A stretch of DNA of 64,000 bases from Aminipila terrae (GCF_010120715.1 NZ_CP047591.1:248001-312000); one strand, 5' to 3'. Positions 55,952 to 64,000 are shown, counted from the first letter of the stretch. The notes: generated by a model from the sequence alone, not told the origin. Made by a program: numbers and translations.

Positions 55952-57949
55952 TTAGTTATTCATACTAAAATCATTATTTTTCTTTAGTTTAAACTTATTT
56001 ACTTCCTCCTGTAAGGATGAAGCCTGTCCTGACAATTCTTCACTGGCTGCTGCGCTTTCTTCTGCTGTAGCTGAGTTTGATTGAACAACAGAAGAAATCT
56101 GTTCAAGTCCCGTGGTAACCTGATCAATAGATGCCGTTTGTTCTTTAAATGCATCCGATATCTGATTAATAGCAGTCACAACCTCTTCAGCTTTTACAAC
56201 TACAGAATTGATTGCCTCTGCCGTTTCTTCTGCAATAGTACTTCCTTCTGATACTGCTTTTACCGTATCCTCTATAAGCCCAGTGGTATCTTTGGCAGCT
56301 TCTGCAGATTTTCCTGCAAGGTTTCTCACTTCATCAGCTACAACTGCGAATCCTTTCCCTGCTGCTCCTGCTCTTGCTGCTTCCACAGCTGCATTCAGTG
56401 CAAGAATATTAGTCTGAAAGGCTATATCATCAATAGACTTAACAATTTTACTGATTTCTGCTGATTTTGCAGTAATATCTTCCATGGCGGTCATCATTCT
56501 GCTCATCTTGGCGTTGCTGTGCTGCAAATCATTACCCATATTAGTAGTCTTTTCACTTGCATTATTTGCATACTCTGCATTTTCTTTAATATGATCAGAA
56601 ATTCCAGTAATAGCTGTTGCCAGCTCTTCTATAGAACTGGCCTGTTCAACAGACCCCTGAGCCAACGCCTGAGAACTTGTGGCCACCTGCTCAGCTCCAA
56701 TGTCCACCTGATCTGCAGATGTTCTGATATTGCTCAACGTCTGACTTAATTCCACCACAATGTTAATTATGGATTGTTGAATTTTTTTAAAGATGCCTAC
56801 ATATTCAATAGAAGGATTTAAGTCAAAATTTCCCTTAGCCATCTCTTCCAAAGCATTAGAAGTTGCACTAATAACAGCTTCTGTTCTTTCCACCATGATT
56901 TTCATACTGTCTGCAAGGCTGCCAATTTCGTCCCTGCCCGTATAATTTATCTGAACATCAAAGTTTCCTTCAGACAATTCTTTTGCTGCCTGTTCAACTT
57001 CTCTGATAGGTTTTACGATTCTGTTTATCAAAGCTATTATAATGGCTGCCGCTATAATTAGAGATAATAAAGAAATGCCAAGACATATGATAAGGGAAGT
57101 ATAAGCAGATTTTAAGAATTCAGCTTTTTCCACGTTAACACAAATAGCCCAGCCATCTGTCTCCCCAATAGGAGAGAACATTGCATACTTCTTTACTCCC
57201 TGATATGTATATTCTCCAAAACAAGTCTCGCCTTTGATTGCCTTTTCTGCCAATTGGGACAAAAGTTCTAGGCTTTTATCCGCTTTACTCATATCTCTTA
57301 TGGTTGTTGCAGTATTTACTAATGAGTCATCCTTATGGGCAAGCATGGTTGTATTTTTATCAATAATATATCCATATCCTGTTTTTCCCACATTAATTGT
57401 CTTTACAATATCTGATAAAAATTTTCCGTCTAAGGTTACATATACTACCCCAACAATTTTGGTATTATATAATCCCTTATCCCAAAGAGGTGCCGAAATG
57501 TAAATCGTCGTACCAGAACCATCTGTCTGCACTTTAGGCTCAGAATAATATGTATTTCCTGCTAAAGCTTCAGAAAAAAATTCCTGATCCCCAACATATT
57601 TTCCGTCAAGGTTCGTTCCGGAAGAGTTGGCAATGGATGCACTGGTAAGTCCGTATTTTTCAAGCTTGCTATCCAATATCTGCCGCTTCTGATCATATGT
57701 TGTTTCAGCATTGGAGAGTCTTGCTATAGTACCCATTTCACTTACAACGCTTTTAGACATACTCATTCGGTTCTGTATTGCTAGAGCAGATACAGCGCAG
57801 GTCTCTTTTAATATGGACTGAACTGTTGATGCTGTTCCTTTAATGCTTAGAACACCAAATACAGCCGACACGGTCCCAAGTGAAATAAGCAATACCGCTA
57901 AAATTGTTGCTAGTATTCTTGTTTTGATACTTTTAAAACCCATGTTCAT
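55952..57949 (-). CDS. Methyl-accepting chemotaxis protein, dCache sensor type
   Basis: A 665-residue chemoreceptor: TM1 (about 10-32), a double-Cache extracytoplasmic domain (KLEKYGLTSASIANSSGTNLDGKYVGDQEFFSEALAGNTYYSEPKV ...VGVVYVTLDGKFLSDIV), TM2 (about 285-310), HAMP from about 312, and a signalling domain with IAFQTNILALNAAVEAARAG and FAVVADEVRNLAGKSAEAAK. dCache domains usually sense amino acids or small organic acids; the ligand is unknown. It lies directly upstream of the ileS leader but has its own transcript. Confidence 0.95.
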   Translation of the reverse strand: MNMGFKSIKTRILATILAVLLISLGTVSAVFGVLSIKGTASTVQSILKETCAVSALAIQNRMSMSKSVVSEMGTIARLSNAETTYDQKRQILDSKLEKYGLTSASIANSSGTNLDGKYVGDQEFFSEALAGNTYYSEPKVQTDGSGTTIYISAPLWDKGLYNTKIVGVVYVTLDGKFLSDIVKTINVGKTGYGYIIDKNTTMLAHKDDSLVNTATTIRDMSKADKSLELLSQLAEKAIKGETCFGEYTYQGVKKYAMFSPIGETDGWAICVNVEKAEFLKSAYTSLIICLGISLLSLIIAAAIIIALINRIVKPIREVEQAAKELSEGNFDVQINYTGRDEIGSLADSMKIMVERTEAVISATSNALEEMAKGNFDLNPSIEYVGIFKKIQQSIINIVVELSQTLSNIRTSADQVDIGAEQVATSSQALAQGSVEQASSIEELATAITGISDHIKENAEYANNASEKTTNMGNDLQHSNAKMSRMMTAMEDITAKSAEISKIVKSIDDIAFQTNILALNAAVEAARAGAAGKGFAVVADEVRNLAGKSAEAAKDTTGLIEDTVKAVSEGSTIAEETAEAINSVVVKAEEVVTAINQISDAFKEQTASIDQVTTGLEQISSVVQSNSATAEESAAASEELSGQASSLQEEVNKFKLKKNNDFSMNN

Positions 57950-58101
57950 TTCCCCTCTTTCTTTTTATTTTAATTATACTGCAATTTACAGAATTGTCCA
58001 TATATTTACACGTAATTACTGTATTATTTTCTATAATTTGTAAAATAATGTAGTAATCTGTCGAAAGCCTGCTTAAATGAAGTTAGTGGGTTTTAATTCT
58101 A

Positions 58102-58653
58102 TTATTCATTTTTAAATATATCATTAATGATATTAAATATCACATCTGGTGAATAGCCGAGCCCCTGAAGTCTTCTGGCAATTTTTCCTTTAATCCTTTG
58201 GATTTCTTTATACTTTTGTTCTTTCTCCTGAAAATCACAGTCCCAGTCTGTTAAGTACTCAATTTTAGTATTTTCTATAATTTTAAGGGCCTGATTCAGT
58301 GCTCTCTTTCTTTCTTCTTTTGCTGCCAAATCTTCAGAAGAAGATACTTTGTCATCAATTATTTCCTGTTCAATGCCTTTCTGCCTGAGGTCATTTTTTA
58401 TTTTCATAATACCTTTTCCCTTTGATATGGCATATTCAATATATTTTTCTGCATATACTTCATCATTTAAATAATTCAAATTAAGTAAATAGCTGATGGC
58501 TTGTTGAATTTCTTCTGAAGAAAACTCTTTTTCAGTTAAATATTTCTGTATTTCCATACAGGTTCTGTCTCTGCTGGCCAGATATTTAAGAGCAGAGTCT
58601 ACAGGATTCTTTTTTACCACTGTTAAATCTTCTTTATTTTTATCAGCTCTCAT
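58102..58653 (-). CDS. recX: RecX-family regulatory protein
   Basis: The product, 183 residues from ATG 58653 (GGGAG six bases before it; frame to 58668), matches RecX: three-helix repeats with ALKYLASRDRTCMEIQKYLTEKEFSSEEIQQAISYLLNLNYLNDEVYAEKYIEYAISKGKGIMKIKNDLRQKG. RecX binds and modulates RecA filaments. It overlaps the stop of the MBL hydrolase gene by 11 bases. recA is not nearby. It is last in the Sfp-type/MBL/recX set. Confidence 0.88.
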   Translation of the reverse strand: MRADKNKEDLTVVKKNPVDSALKYLASRDRTCMEIQKYLTEKEFSSEEIQQAISYLLNLNYLNDEVYAEKYIEYAISKGKGIMKIKNDLRQKGIEQEIIDDKVSSSEDLAAKEERKRALNQALKIIENTKIEYLTDWDCDFQEKEQKYKEIQRIKGKIARRLQGLGYSPDVIFNIINDIFKNE

Positions 58654-59503
58654 ATGTATCTCCCGCATTGGCTACTATACATCTGTCTCCCATAGCCTGT
58701 TTTAAATCACATATGGCATTTATTCCAGTACAGTGTACCGGCATAACCATTTCAATATTTTCCTCAAGAATTTCATTTACAACTTCCCATCGAACAGATT
58801 GATCCACACTATATAAATGCATTCCAGCTATTAACCCTAACATCCTTTCCCCCGGAAATATCTGCTTGGCATATCGTATAACAGGGATTACTCCTTTATG
58901 ACTGCATCCGGAGAAAACATATATACCTCTGCTTACTCCTTCCGTGTTCCTGTCTCTTATTATTAAAAACTGTTCATGATTCATTTCATCTTCCTGTAAT
59001 TCAATATCCCCATTTTGTGATACTTTTTTTATATAAAACTTTTCTGTGGTTTTTGTTTCTTTAATGTTAGGAATTGTTCCGGAAATTACAATGTCTTCTG
59101 AAATCTTAAATATACCCTCCGTTAAAGTGACTCTATTCATAATATCATCCTTTATGTTCCTGTCCCATAAAATTCCACAGGGCTCTTTATCTAAGACACC
59201 ATGTTCAGACCCATAAGTTTGCTCAAAAGCATCTTTATGAATATAGATATCAGCATTTGAATTAACACTGCAAAAAAAAGGGAGTCCTTCTGTATGATCA
59301 TAATGCCCATGACTTATAATAGTGTGCTCCACCCTTTTTAAATCTATATTCAGAAATTCTGCATTCTTAGCGAATATATCTGATGCTCCAGTATCAAATA
59401 ATATAGTTTTACCAGCTGCTTCTATGTATAAAGACAACCCATGCTCTGCCATGCAGCCTGGATTATATGTCTTATTTTCTGATAAAAAAGTAATCTTCAT
59501 CAT
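58643..59503 (-). CDS. MBL-fold metallohydrolase
   Basis: A 286-residue cytosolic hydrolase with HTIISHGHYDHTEGLPFF (HxHxDH), FSGCSHKGVIPVIRYAK (Cys-His motif in place of the usual His) and LIAGMHLYSVD. This matches the MBL branch of MJ0301-like dihydropteroate-type enzymes and other relatives of unknown function. ATG 59503 has GAGGGTGAAAG before it. It overlaps the upstream Sfp-type gene by 4 bases and the recX start by 11. Confidence 0.88.
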   Translation of the reverse strand: MMKITFLSENKTYNPGCMAEHGLSLYIEAAGKTILFDTGASDIFAKNAEFLNIDLKRVEHTIISHGHYDHTEGLPFFCSVNSNADIYIHKDAFEQTYGSEHGVLDKEPCGILWDRNIKDDIMNRVTLTEGIFKISEDIVISGTIPNIKETKTTEKFYIKKVSQNGDIELQEDEMNHEQFLIIRDRNTEGVSRGIYVFSGCSHKGVIPVIRYAKQIFPGERMLGLIAGMHLYSVDQSVRWEVVNEILEENIEMVMPVHCTGINAICDLKQAMGDRCIVANAGDTYES

Positions 59504-60090
59504 CTTTCACCCTCATTTCCTAAAATTTTAATATTAATAAATTCCTTTACCCTGGAACAAGTGACTCCAACTAATTTGCTTTTCGTAATAAAATCACATT
59601 TATCTGATGGTAAATCCAGCTCTTGAAAATATGCCTCCCCAATAGTTTTCTTGAGAAAATAGTTGTTTCCTTCTTTGCTCACAACTGAAAAATCAGAAAA
59701 CCCTTCGTTGGCAAATCCATTTCCTGTATACTTGACATAAGCTTCTTTTCGTGTCCATACCTGAAAAAAACCATCTATACCCTTTTGATGAATATATTCG
59801 ATTTCATTTTCTGTAAAAAAGCGCTCTGCAATTTTTTCATACTTTAAATTTTTATAAAATTGAATATCAATACCTACATTAAAATCTGCCATCAGGCACA
59901 CCCAGATTTGTCCTGAATGGCTTATGGAAAATTGCACTGGTATATTTTCGAAATAAGGTTTACCATATTTTTCACGCTTAATTACAATTCCTGTGTACGC
60001 ATTGCCAGAATAGTCTTTTAAAGCTTTTCTTAGAAGTTCTTCACCAGCTTTTCCTTTATGCTCTTTTCCATCATATATATATACGATCAT
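59500..60090 (-). CDS. Sfp-type 4'-phosphopantetheinyl transferase
   Basis: ATG 60090, with GGGAGAAAAGGAA before it, is preferred over the in-frame ATG 60141; 196 residues. VGIDIQFYKNLKYEKIAERFFTENEIEYI and WTRKEAYVKYTGNGF are the two Sfp/AcpT motifs that bind Mg and CoA. It transfers phosphopantetheine to a carrier protein. No PKS or NRPS gene is in the window, so the target is unknown; it could be a distant biosynthetic cluster or an acyl carrier protein. It is first in a set with MBL and recX. Confidence 0.9.
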   Translation of the reverse strand: MIVYIYDGKEHKGKAGEELLRKALKDYSGNAYTGIVIKREKYGKPYFENIPVQFSISHSGQIWVCLMADFNVGIDIQFYKNLKYEKIAERFFTENEIEYIHQKGIDGFFQVWTRKEAYVKYTGNGFANEGFSDFSVVSKEGNNYFLKKTIGEAYFQELDLPSDKCDFITKSKLVGVTCSRVKEFINIKILGNEGER

Positions 60091-60177
60091 TTCCTTTTCT
60101 CCCGTATAAAATAAGCACCATATATACCTTCTCATATACATGGTGCCTCATTTCTATTTATTAAATTCAAATACGGC

Positions 60178-60477
60178 TTATTTCTGAGCGTTCAGTCTGG
60201 TCAGAATTCTCTGATATCCTTCGGACCCATAAACCAGACATTTATTTATTCTACTGATAGTAGCAGTACTTGCCTTTGTTTCCTCTTCAATCTCACTATA
60301 TGTTTTCTTTTCGGACAACAACTTAGCGACCTGCAATCTTTGTGCAATAGCATGAATTTCATTTATGGTACAGATGTCTTCGAAGAACCTGTAACAATCT
60401 TCCTCATCCTGTAATGTTAGGATAGCTTTAAACAACTCATCAATGTCTTCACGTTTAAATTTTGATTCATATGCCAT
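60178..60477 (-). CDS. YerC/YecD family TrpR-like regulator
   Basis: A 99-residue DNA-binding protein of the TrpR fold: EDIDELFKAILTLQDEEDCYRFFEDICTINEIHAIAQRLQVAKLL followed by a helix-turn-helix (TYSEIEEETKASTATISRINKCL). This is the YerC family, seen across Firmicutes, with unknown ligand. A TTGACG / TATAAT promoter lies just upstream. It is separate from mtnK by a strong terminator. Confidence 0.92.
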   Translation of the reverse strand: MAYESKFKREDIDELFKAILTLQDEEDCYRFFEDICTINEIHAIAQRLQVAKLLSEKKTYSEIEEETKASTATISRINKCLVYGSEGYQRILTRLNAQK

Positions 60478-60517
60478 TATACTGCTCCTTTCAAATGCTT
60501 TAACACTTTACAGTACG

Positions 60518-60547
60518 ATTATAGCACTTTAATTTGCGAAACGTCAA
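60518..60547 (-). promoter_or_regulatory. Sigma-A promoter of the yerC-like gene
   Basis: TTGACG (60542-60547) and TATAAT (60518-60523), 18 bp apart on the minus strand, about 40 bases before the gene start. Confidence 0.7.
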
Positions 60548-60557
60548 TGAAAAAAAT

Positions 60558-60600
60558 AAAATAAAGGCTTTATTCATTATAACAGAGAAGCCTTTATTTT
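60558..60600 (-). terminator. Terminator of the mtnK operon
   Basis: A perfect 13-bp stem AAAATAAAGGCTT / AAGCCTTTATTTT with a 17-base loop, then ATTTTTTTC on the minus strand. Confidence 0.85.
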
Positions 60601-60626
60601 AAAAGTTTTAAGAAGGTTATTATTTT

Positions 60627-61880
60627 TTATACATATAAAAGATATCCTTTTGAAATAAACTCCATGTCCTTAATCACATGGTCAATATCTGTATACTTTT
60701 TCCTTTCTTTAAGTAAATACTGGCTGATAATCAAGGACAAACGTTTTGCATGAATGTGCTTTTCCCTATCCTCTATTATGTCAAAATCGGGAAACCCTGT
60801 CAGCACAGTAATTCTGGAGATATTTGCAACTGCTGCAAACCCCAGCATCTCCTGCAACAGATTAACATAGATTTCCTTCCTGTATTCACGACTAAAACTA
60901 TATGCTGCTTTGCCAAATCTATCCCAGAGGGTATCGAATATTTTTACATATGAAATGTATATTTCTTTAATAGATTCCAGCAGGTAATTGGCGAAATCAC
61001 CAGACTGACCCTCCCTTTTTTCTGGTTTAAAGGGGCATGCTGCATATTGTGAGATAAAATTATTAATCAGATACCCCAGATCATATGAATAGGGTCCAAT
61101 AAATGCATATTCCATATCGATTACTTTCATTTTGTCATCTTTAATAAAAATATTGGAAGTATGAAAATCTCCGTGAATCAGGCATTCACCTTTATGCATA
61201 TAAATATCTCTCATAACATAACACTGGGCTATAGTTTCCCTGTCCTCCCAGATATTTCTGGAAATGGCATAAAGGTCTGGATCATTATTTCGATTCACAA
61301 CTTCTCCTATAGGTTGGAATTCCGGGATAAAAATGCCATTCTCCATAATCTGCCTCATAGCGCAGTTACAAAAAGCCCTTTCAATTTTTCTGAACAGACC
61401 TGTTTCCAGATATATTTCTGAAGTAAAGAAATTAGATACTGCCAGAAATTCTCCTATTTTTTCAGCTAGCTTCTTTTGCTTTTTCATTTTATTGAACTGA
61501 TACCTGAGAATCTTCCATTCAGTAAAAGATTCCATGATAAAAATATGATTTTTTTCATCTAGATAATATAATTCTGGGAGATATTCTGGAACTAAAGCTC
61601 TTTTTACCCGGATTGCTTCATACTCCAGTTTATTTCTTTCTGCTGGCAATTCCAGTGGAATGTGTTTGGAATAAGGCCTTGCCTGTTTTATTACAACGGA
61701 TTTATTTTTATTATTAATATAATAGCTTACACAAAAAACAAAATTAACATATCCATCCCCGCTGCCACTTTCTGAGTCTTTGTTTTCAAAAGCCCTGGAA
61801 TTAATATTTTCAGCACCACATAGAATATCTGTATTTTGTTTTAGATAATCGATCACGTTATATCTGGTTAGTATAAACAT
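60627..61880 (-). CDS. mtnK: S-methyl-5-thioribose kinase
   Basis: A 417-residue kinase of the aminoglycoside-phosphotransferase fold, MtnK branch: SGDGYVNFVFCV (glycine loop), VIKQARPYSK (Lys), ECLIHGDFHTSNIFIKDDKMKVIDMEYAFIGP with the catalytic Asp of HGDFHTSN and the DxE in place of DFG. It phosphorylates methylthioribose or, in related enzymes, 5-deoxyribose at C1. It is the last gene of a microcompartment-linked operon, which is unusual. Its ribosome site (AGGG, 5 bases before ATG) is inside a hairpin. Confidence 0.85.
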   Translation of the reverse strand: MFILTRYNVIDYLKQNTDILCGAENINSRAFENKDSESGSGDGYVNFVFCVSYYINNKNKSVVIKQARPYSKHIPLELPAERNKLEYEAIRVKRALVPEYLPELYYLDEKNHIFIMESFTEWKILRYQFNKMKKQKKLAEKIGEFLAVSNFFTSEIYLETGLFRKIERAFCNCAMRQIMENGIFIPEFQPIGEVVNRNNDPDLYAISRNIWEDRETIAQCYVMRDIYMHKGECLIHGDFHTSNIFIKDDKMKVIDMEYAFIGPYSYDLGYLINNFISQYAACPFKPEKREGQSGDFANYLLESIKEIYISYVKIFDTLWDRFGKAAYSFSREYRKEIYVNLLQEMLGFAAVANISRITVLTGFPDFDIIEDREKHIHAKRLSLIISQYLLKERKKYTDIDHVIKDMEFISKGYLLYV

Positions 61881-61938
61881 AAATACCCTGATTTCTTAAA
61901 ATATCAGGGTCTACATCGTCCATATAGACCCTGTTCAT
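61858..61938 (-). promoter_or_regulatory. Competing hairpins and possible leader peptide at the pduT-mtnK junction
   Basis: Hairpin 1 pairs 61906-61913 with 61925-61932; hairpin 2 pairs 61885-61892 with 61903-61910 and hides the mtnK AGGG. The central arm is shared, so the two exclude each other. A short frame begins at ATG 61938 or at ATG 61923 (AGGG five bases before it), 26 or 21 codons, and ends at 61858 inside mtnK. This layout would suit translational coupling or attenuation. Not proven. Confidence 0.45.
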
Positions 61939-62487
61939 TTACATAATACTCTTAATCAAATCTTCGTGTGGGGAAGAAATCATACTATAACTGGTTATTT
62001 CTCCCGTTTCTTTCAATTCATTTAAGCATGAGTTAAGTGCAGATTTTACAGATGAAATTTCTCCTGTAAAAATCAAAAATCCTTTTCCCCCCAGTCCTCT
62101 TGCTATTCTGATCTCCATTAACCTGACATTGGAGGCCTTTGCTGCAATATCTCCAGCTGTAACTGCTGTCAATGCAGAAATAGTTTCAATAATACCTAAT
62201 GCGGAGACATGGTTAATTTCGGCTGTCCCCGAAATTGCAGCAGGCAATGATTCATGTACGTTATTTATAATGTGATATCCTACTAAAAAGGTTTCTGCTT
62301 TTCCCACTCCTGCTTTCACTGAATTCTTTACAGCGCCTACATTGCCCTCAACAATAATTATGTATTTTCCCGGACATATTGGCGTTGCCAGAAGCAATTC
62401 CACACTGGCCGCTTTTAGCATTTCATCTGCAGTTTCCATTCCTACGGGAATACTCTTTAATTCTACTAAGCCAATTGATTGTCCCAT
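61939..62487 (-). CDS. pduT: PduT-like tandem-BMC shell protein with Fe-S cysteine
   Basis: A 182-residue shell protein with two BMC repeats: IGLVELKSIPVGMETADEMLKAASVELLLATPICPGKYIIIVEGN and ALGIIETISALTAVTAGDIAAKASNVRLMEIRIARGLGGKGFLIF. Cys38 in PICPGKY aligns with the Cys of PduT that ligates a [4Fe-4S] cluster at the trimer pore, so it should carry electrons across the shell. It follows an unknown membrane protein and PduS-like flavoprotein. No hexamer (PduA-type) shell protein is in the window. Confidence 0.9.
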   Translation of the reverse strand: MGQSIGLVELKSIPVGMETADEMLKAASVELLLATPICPGKYIIIVEGNVGAVKNSVKAGVGKAETFLVGYHIINNVHESLPAAISGTAEINHVSALGIIETISALTAVTAGDIAAKASNVRLMEIRIARGLGGKGFLIFTGEISSVKSALNSCLNELKETGEITSYSMISSPHEDLIKSIM

Positions 62488-62517
62488 GAGCTACCTCTTC
62501 TTTCATAAATAAATTAA

Positions 62518-63390
62518 TTAAGCAAATAATATCGTAACTGCAAACATTAATATCATAATAGTTGTCGCAGGAGGATCTATATGAGTATCACAATGACTGT
62601 TAAATGTCTTTAAGATAAAGTCACCCACAACAGCCCCCAATATTCCGAAAATGACTCCCATAACCGGATTCCCGGACCACACTGCAGCACAGGCTGCAGG
62701 ATAAGCTATATGATGTGTAGCCGGGCAGGCAAATCCAGTCTGGGTGAATATCAGAGAAGCAGCTGCTATACCAAAGCAAACAATTGGAAAGGATCTCATA
62801 AGTGCCGGGTCTGTTCCCACATTTAACATCTGTGCAGAAACAAAACCAACGGCAGCACCGATACCCAATCCCAGCACTACATTGCAGAAAAACCCTTTTC
62901 CACCTGTAAAATATTCTCTTCTGCCTTCCCCTTCATATTTCCCAGTAAGGCCCGTTGATCCAAACATCAGTCTGGTTATAACTGCAAGTATGACAACGGT
63001 GGTTCCCGGCCAGTCTGACGGAAGATTAATGGCTGCAAAAAACTGGTATATCAGCATACCTGCTAATCCAAAGATGCCACCTACAAGAAGAGTCATGGGA
63101 TCTCCCGTTCCGTATAAAGAGGATAATATATCCGTACCACTTCCAAGTTTTTTTGTTTTACATGCATAGCCAGCAGCGGCAACACCACCTGCAAAGGCTA
63201 CATGTGGCCCTAAATATGCGCCAAAAGCCACAAATCCAACTGTCACATCCGTTGCTCCTGCCAAAGCAGCTGTACCTCCTGCTATAGCAATAAGCCCTGT
63301 CAATATAAATGCCGGAAGAGCTCCAATATATGCGCCAATTACTCCTCCACCAAAAGCTGCTATTACCAGTAACCATTGTAAATTTTCCAT
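62518..63390 (-). CDS. Polytopic membrane protein of unknown function in the microcompartment operon
   Basis: A 290-residue Gly/Ala-rich protein with eight to ten TM segments and few charges. Small-residue motifs recur (GGGVIGAYIGALPAF, GAYLGPHVAFAGGVAAAGYA, GIFGLAGMLI). A charged loop, GKYEGEGRREYFTGGKG, and a conserved-looking ATHHIAYPAACAAVW and SHCDTHIDPPATT stand out near the C-terminus. I do not recognise the family. It lies 30 bases before pduT and 34 bases after the pduS-like gene, so a transport or electron-transfer role beside them is plausible but unproven. Confidence 0.7.
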   Translation of the reverse strand: MENLQWLLVIAAFGGGVIGAYIGALPAFILTGLIAIAGGTAALAGATDVTVGFVAFGAYLGPHVAFAGGVAAAGYACKTKKLGSGTDILSSLYGTGDPMTLLVGGIFGLAGMLIYQFFAAINLPSDWPGTTVVILAVITRLMFGSTGLTGKYEGEGRREYFTGGKGFFCNVVLGLGIGAAVGFVSAQMLNVGTDPALMRSFPIVCFGIAAASLIFTQTGFACPATHHIAYPAACAAVWSGNPVMGVIFGILGAVVGDFILKTFNSHCDTHIDPPATTIMILMFAVTILFA

Positions 63391-63424
63391 ACGCTGTTCC
63401 TTCCTTTTCTTAAATTGAATCCTG

Positions 63425-64000
63425 TTATACCTGTATACTAATACTGTCAGTACCTACACTCGTAACCGTCCCTGACATACTGGCATGAATATTACTTCCT
63501 AGTTTTCCTTCAGAAATTTTTCCTATTAAATCGCCTTTACTTACTAAGTCTCCTACTTTTACCACAGGCTCTGCCGGTACACCAGTATGCTGCTTCAATG
63601 GAATGAATACATTGCTAAACTTTTTTTCTAAAGGAACCATTGGTGCCGGCTTATCATAGGAACTAAGCCCTAATCTGGCAATCAGTTTATTGACAGGAAA
63701 CTTTTTATATTCCCTGAAAGCTGCTGATTTTTCTGGTTTATTATTAAGAGAATTCCTTATCCCTGCTTTTGCCATTTCACCTTTTAAGATTCCGTTTATT
63801 TTCCAAGGCTGCAGATTCTGCACACAGGCATATTCACATAACCTGCATCCGCAGCACAGAAACGCATTCACTGGTGTCACTTTACTGTCACAGACTTTCC
63901 CATAACTTGCTATACGAATCAGTTTATGAGGTTCAATCCGGTGACCTAACAAACCCCTCGGGCATACTTCTGAACAAAGGCTGCAATGCATACATGCAGT
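63425..64000 (-). CDS. pduS: PduS-like / RnfC-like flavoprotein, C-terminal part
   Basis: The gene runs off the right edge, so only about 190 C-terminal residues are seen. CMHCSLCSEVCP and CCGCRLCEYAC are two [4Fe-4S] ferredoxin motifs. A barrel-sandwich hybrid domain (VFIPLKQHTGVPAEPVVKVGDLVSKGDLIGKISEGKLGSNIHASMSGTVTSV) follows, as in RnfC and PduS. The PduT-like neighbour favours PduS, the NADH-linked cobalamin reductase of microcompartments, over RnfC. The NADH/FMN-binding N-terminus lies outside the window. Confidence 0.85.
   Translation of the reverse strand, partial: TACMHCSLCSEVCPRGLLGHRIEPHKLIRIASYGKVCDSKVTPVNAFLCCGCRLCEYACVQNLQPWKINGILKGEMAKAGIRNSLNNKPEKSAAFREYKKFPVNKLIARLGLSSYDKPAPMVPLEKKFSNVFIPLKQHTGVPAEPVVKVGDLVSKGDLIGKISEGKLGSNIHASMSGTVTSVGTDSISIQV

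Noticed and set aside
57950..58101. SigD-type flagellar promoter before the second chemoreceptor
   Set aside because: A TTTAAGCAGG...GATTA stretch resembles one upstream of the first chemoreceptor but does not fit the TAAA-N15-GCCGATAA consensus.
1..64000. rRNA, tRNA, prophage or insertion sequence
   Set aside because: I found no transposase, integrase, phage structural gene, terminal repeat or recognisable RNA gene apart from the T-box leader.

Overview
The window reads as an ordinary chromosomal segment of a low-GC, Gram-positive anaerobe of class Clostridia (Bacillota). Supporting this are a T-box leader on ileS, consensus sigma-A promoters, GGAGG ribosome sites, SLH and copper-amine-oxidase-like (stalk) secreted proteins, a VanZ protein, BMP/Nup nucleoside importer genes, a YgiQ radical SAM enzyme, and Pdu-type microcompartment genes at the right edge. 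I cannot place it to genus. I see no rRNA, tRNA, CRISPR, prophage or insertion sequence.

Layout. 1-2332: plus-strand tail of pepF, nadK and an RluA-type pseudouridine synthase. 2395-6462: a chemoreceptor, a secreted cadherin-like/stalk protein and a GNAT acetyltransferase. 6474-12557: cca, an OLD-like ATPase-Toprim protein and recQ on the minus strand, divergent from a small ATPase that has a LexA-type box just upstream. 12577-18806: two lipoproteins, a GH18 protein, a LysO-type exporter, a small Cys-pair protein and a divergent LysR regulator. 18931-27753: a PadR-controlled pair of SEDS (FtsW/RodA-like) proteins with an extra cytosolic N-terminal domain, then VanZ, stalk and DUF2812-type envelope genes. 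27966-36116: nnrE, small membrane proteins, flavodoxin, nitroreductase, HxlR, an SLH-GH18 protein, a CPBP protease, a DNA glycosylase, a SanA-like protein and a GNAT enzyme. 36248-42975: an HD protein, a 50-residue conserved small protein, an ABC exporter, YitT, a lone DNA methyltransferase and YgiQ. 43071-47928: a BMP/NupOPQ nucleoside importer. 48046-60477: a CAP protein, NUDIX, DMT, rlmN, ileS with its T-box, a second chemoreceptor, recX, an MBL hydrolase, an Sfp-type transferase and a YerC/TrpR-like regulator. 60627-64000: methylthioribose kinase, PduT-like shell protein, an unrecognised polytopic membrane protein and the C-terminus of a PduS-like flavoprotein.

Two themes stand out. First, seven single-base deletions in short homopolymer runs break six genes (GNAT, GH18, ABC exporter, YitT, methyltransferase twice, NupP). 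Each is repaired by adding one base to the run, so sequencing or assembly error is the likeliest cause and the genes are probably intact in the organism.

Second, the right edge pairs electron-transfer microcompartment components (PduS, PduT) with methylthioribose kinase. Their 58-bp junction carries two mutually exclusive hairpins and a possible leader peptide over the mtnK ribosome site. I infer a microcompartment that processes the aldehyde released when 5-deoxyribose or methylthioribose phosphates are cleaved; the isomerase, aldolase and aldehyde dehydrogenase would have to lie outside the window.
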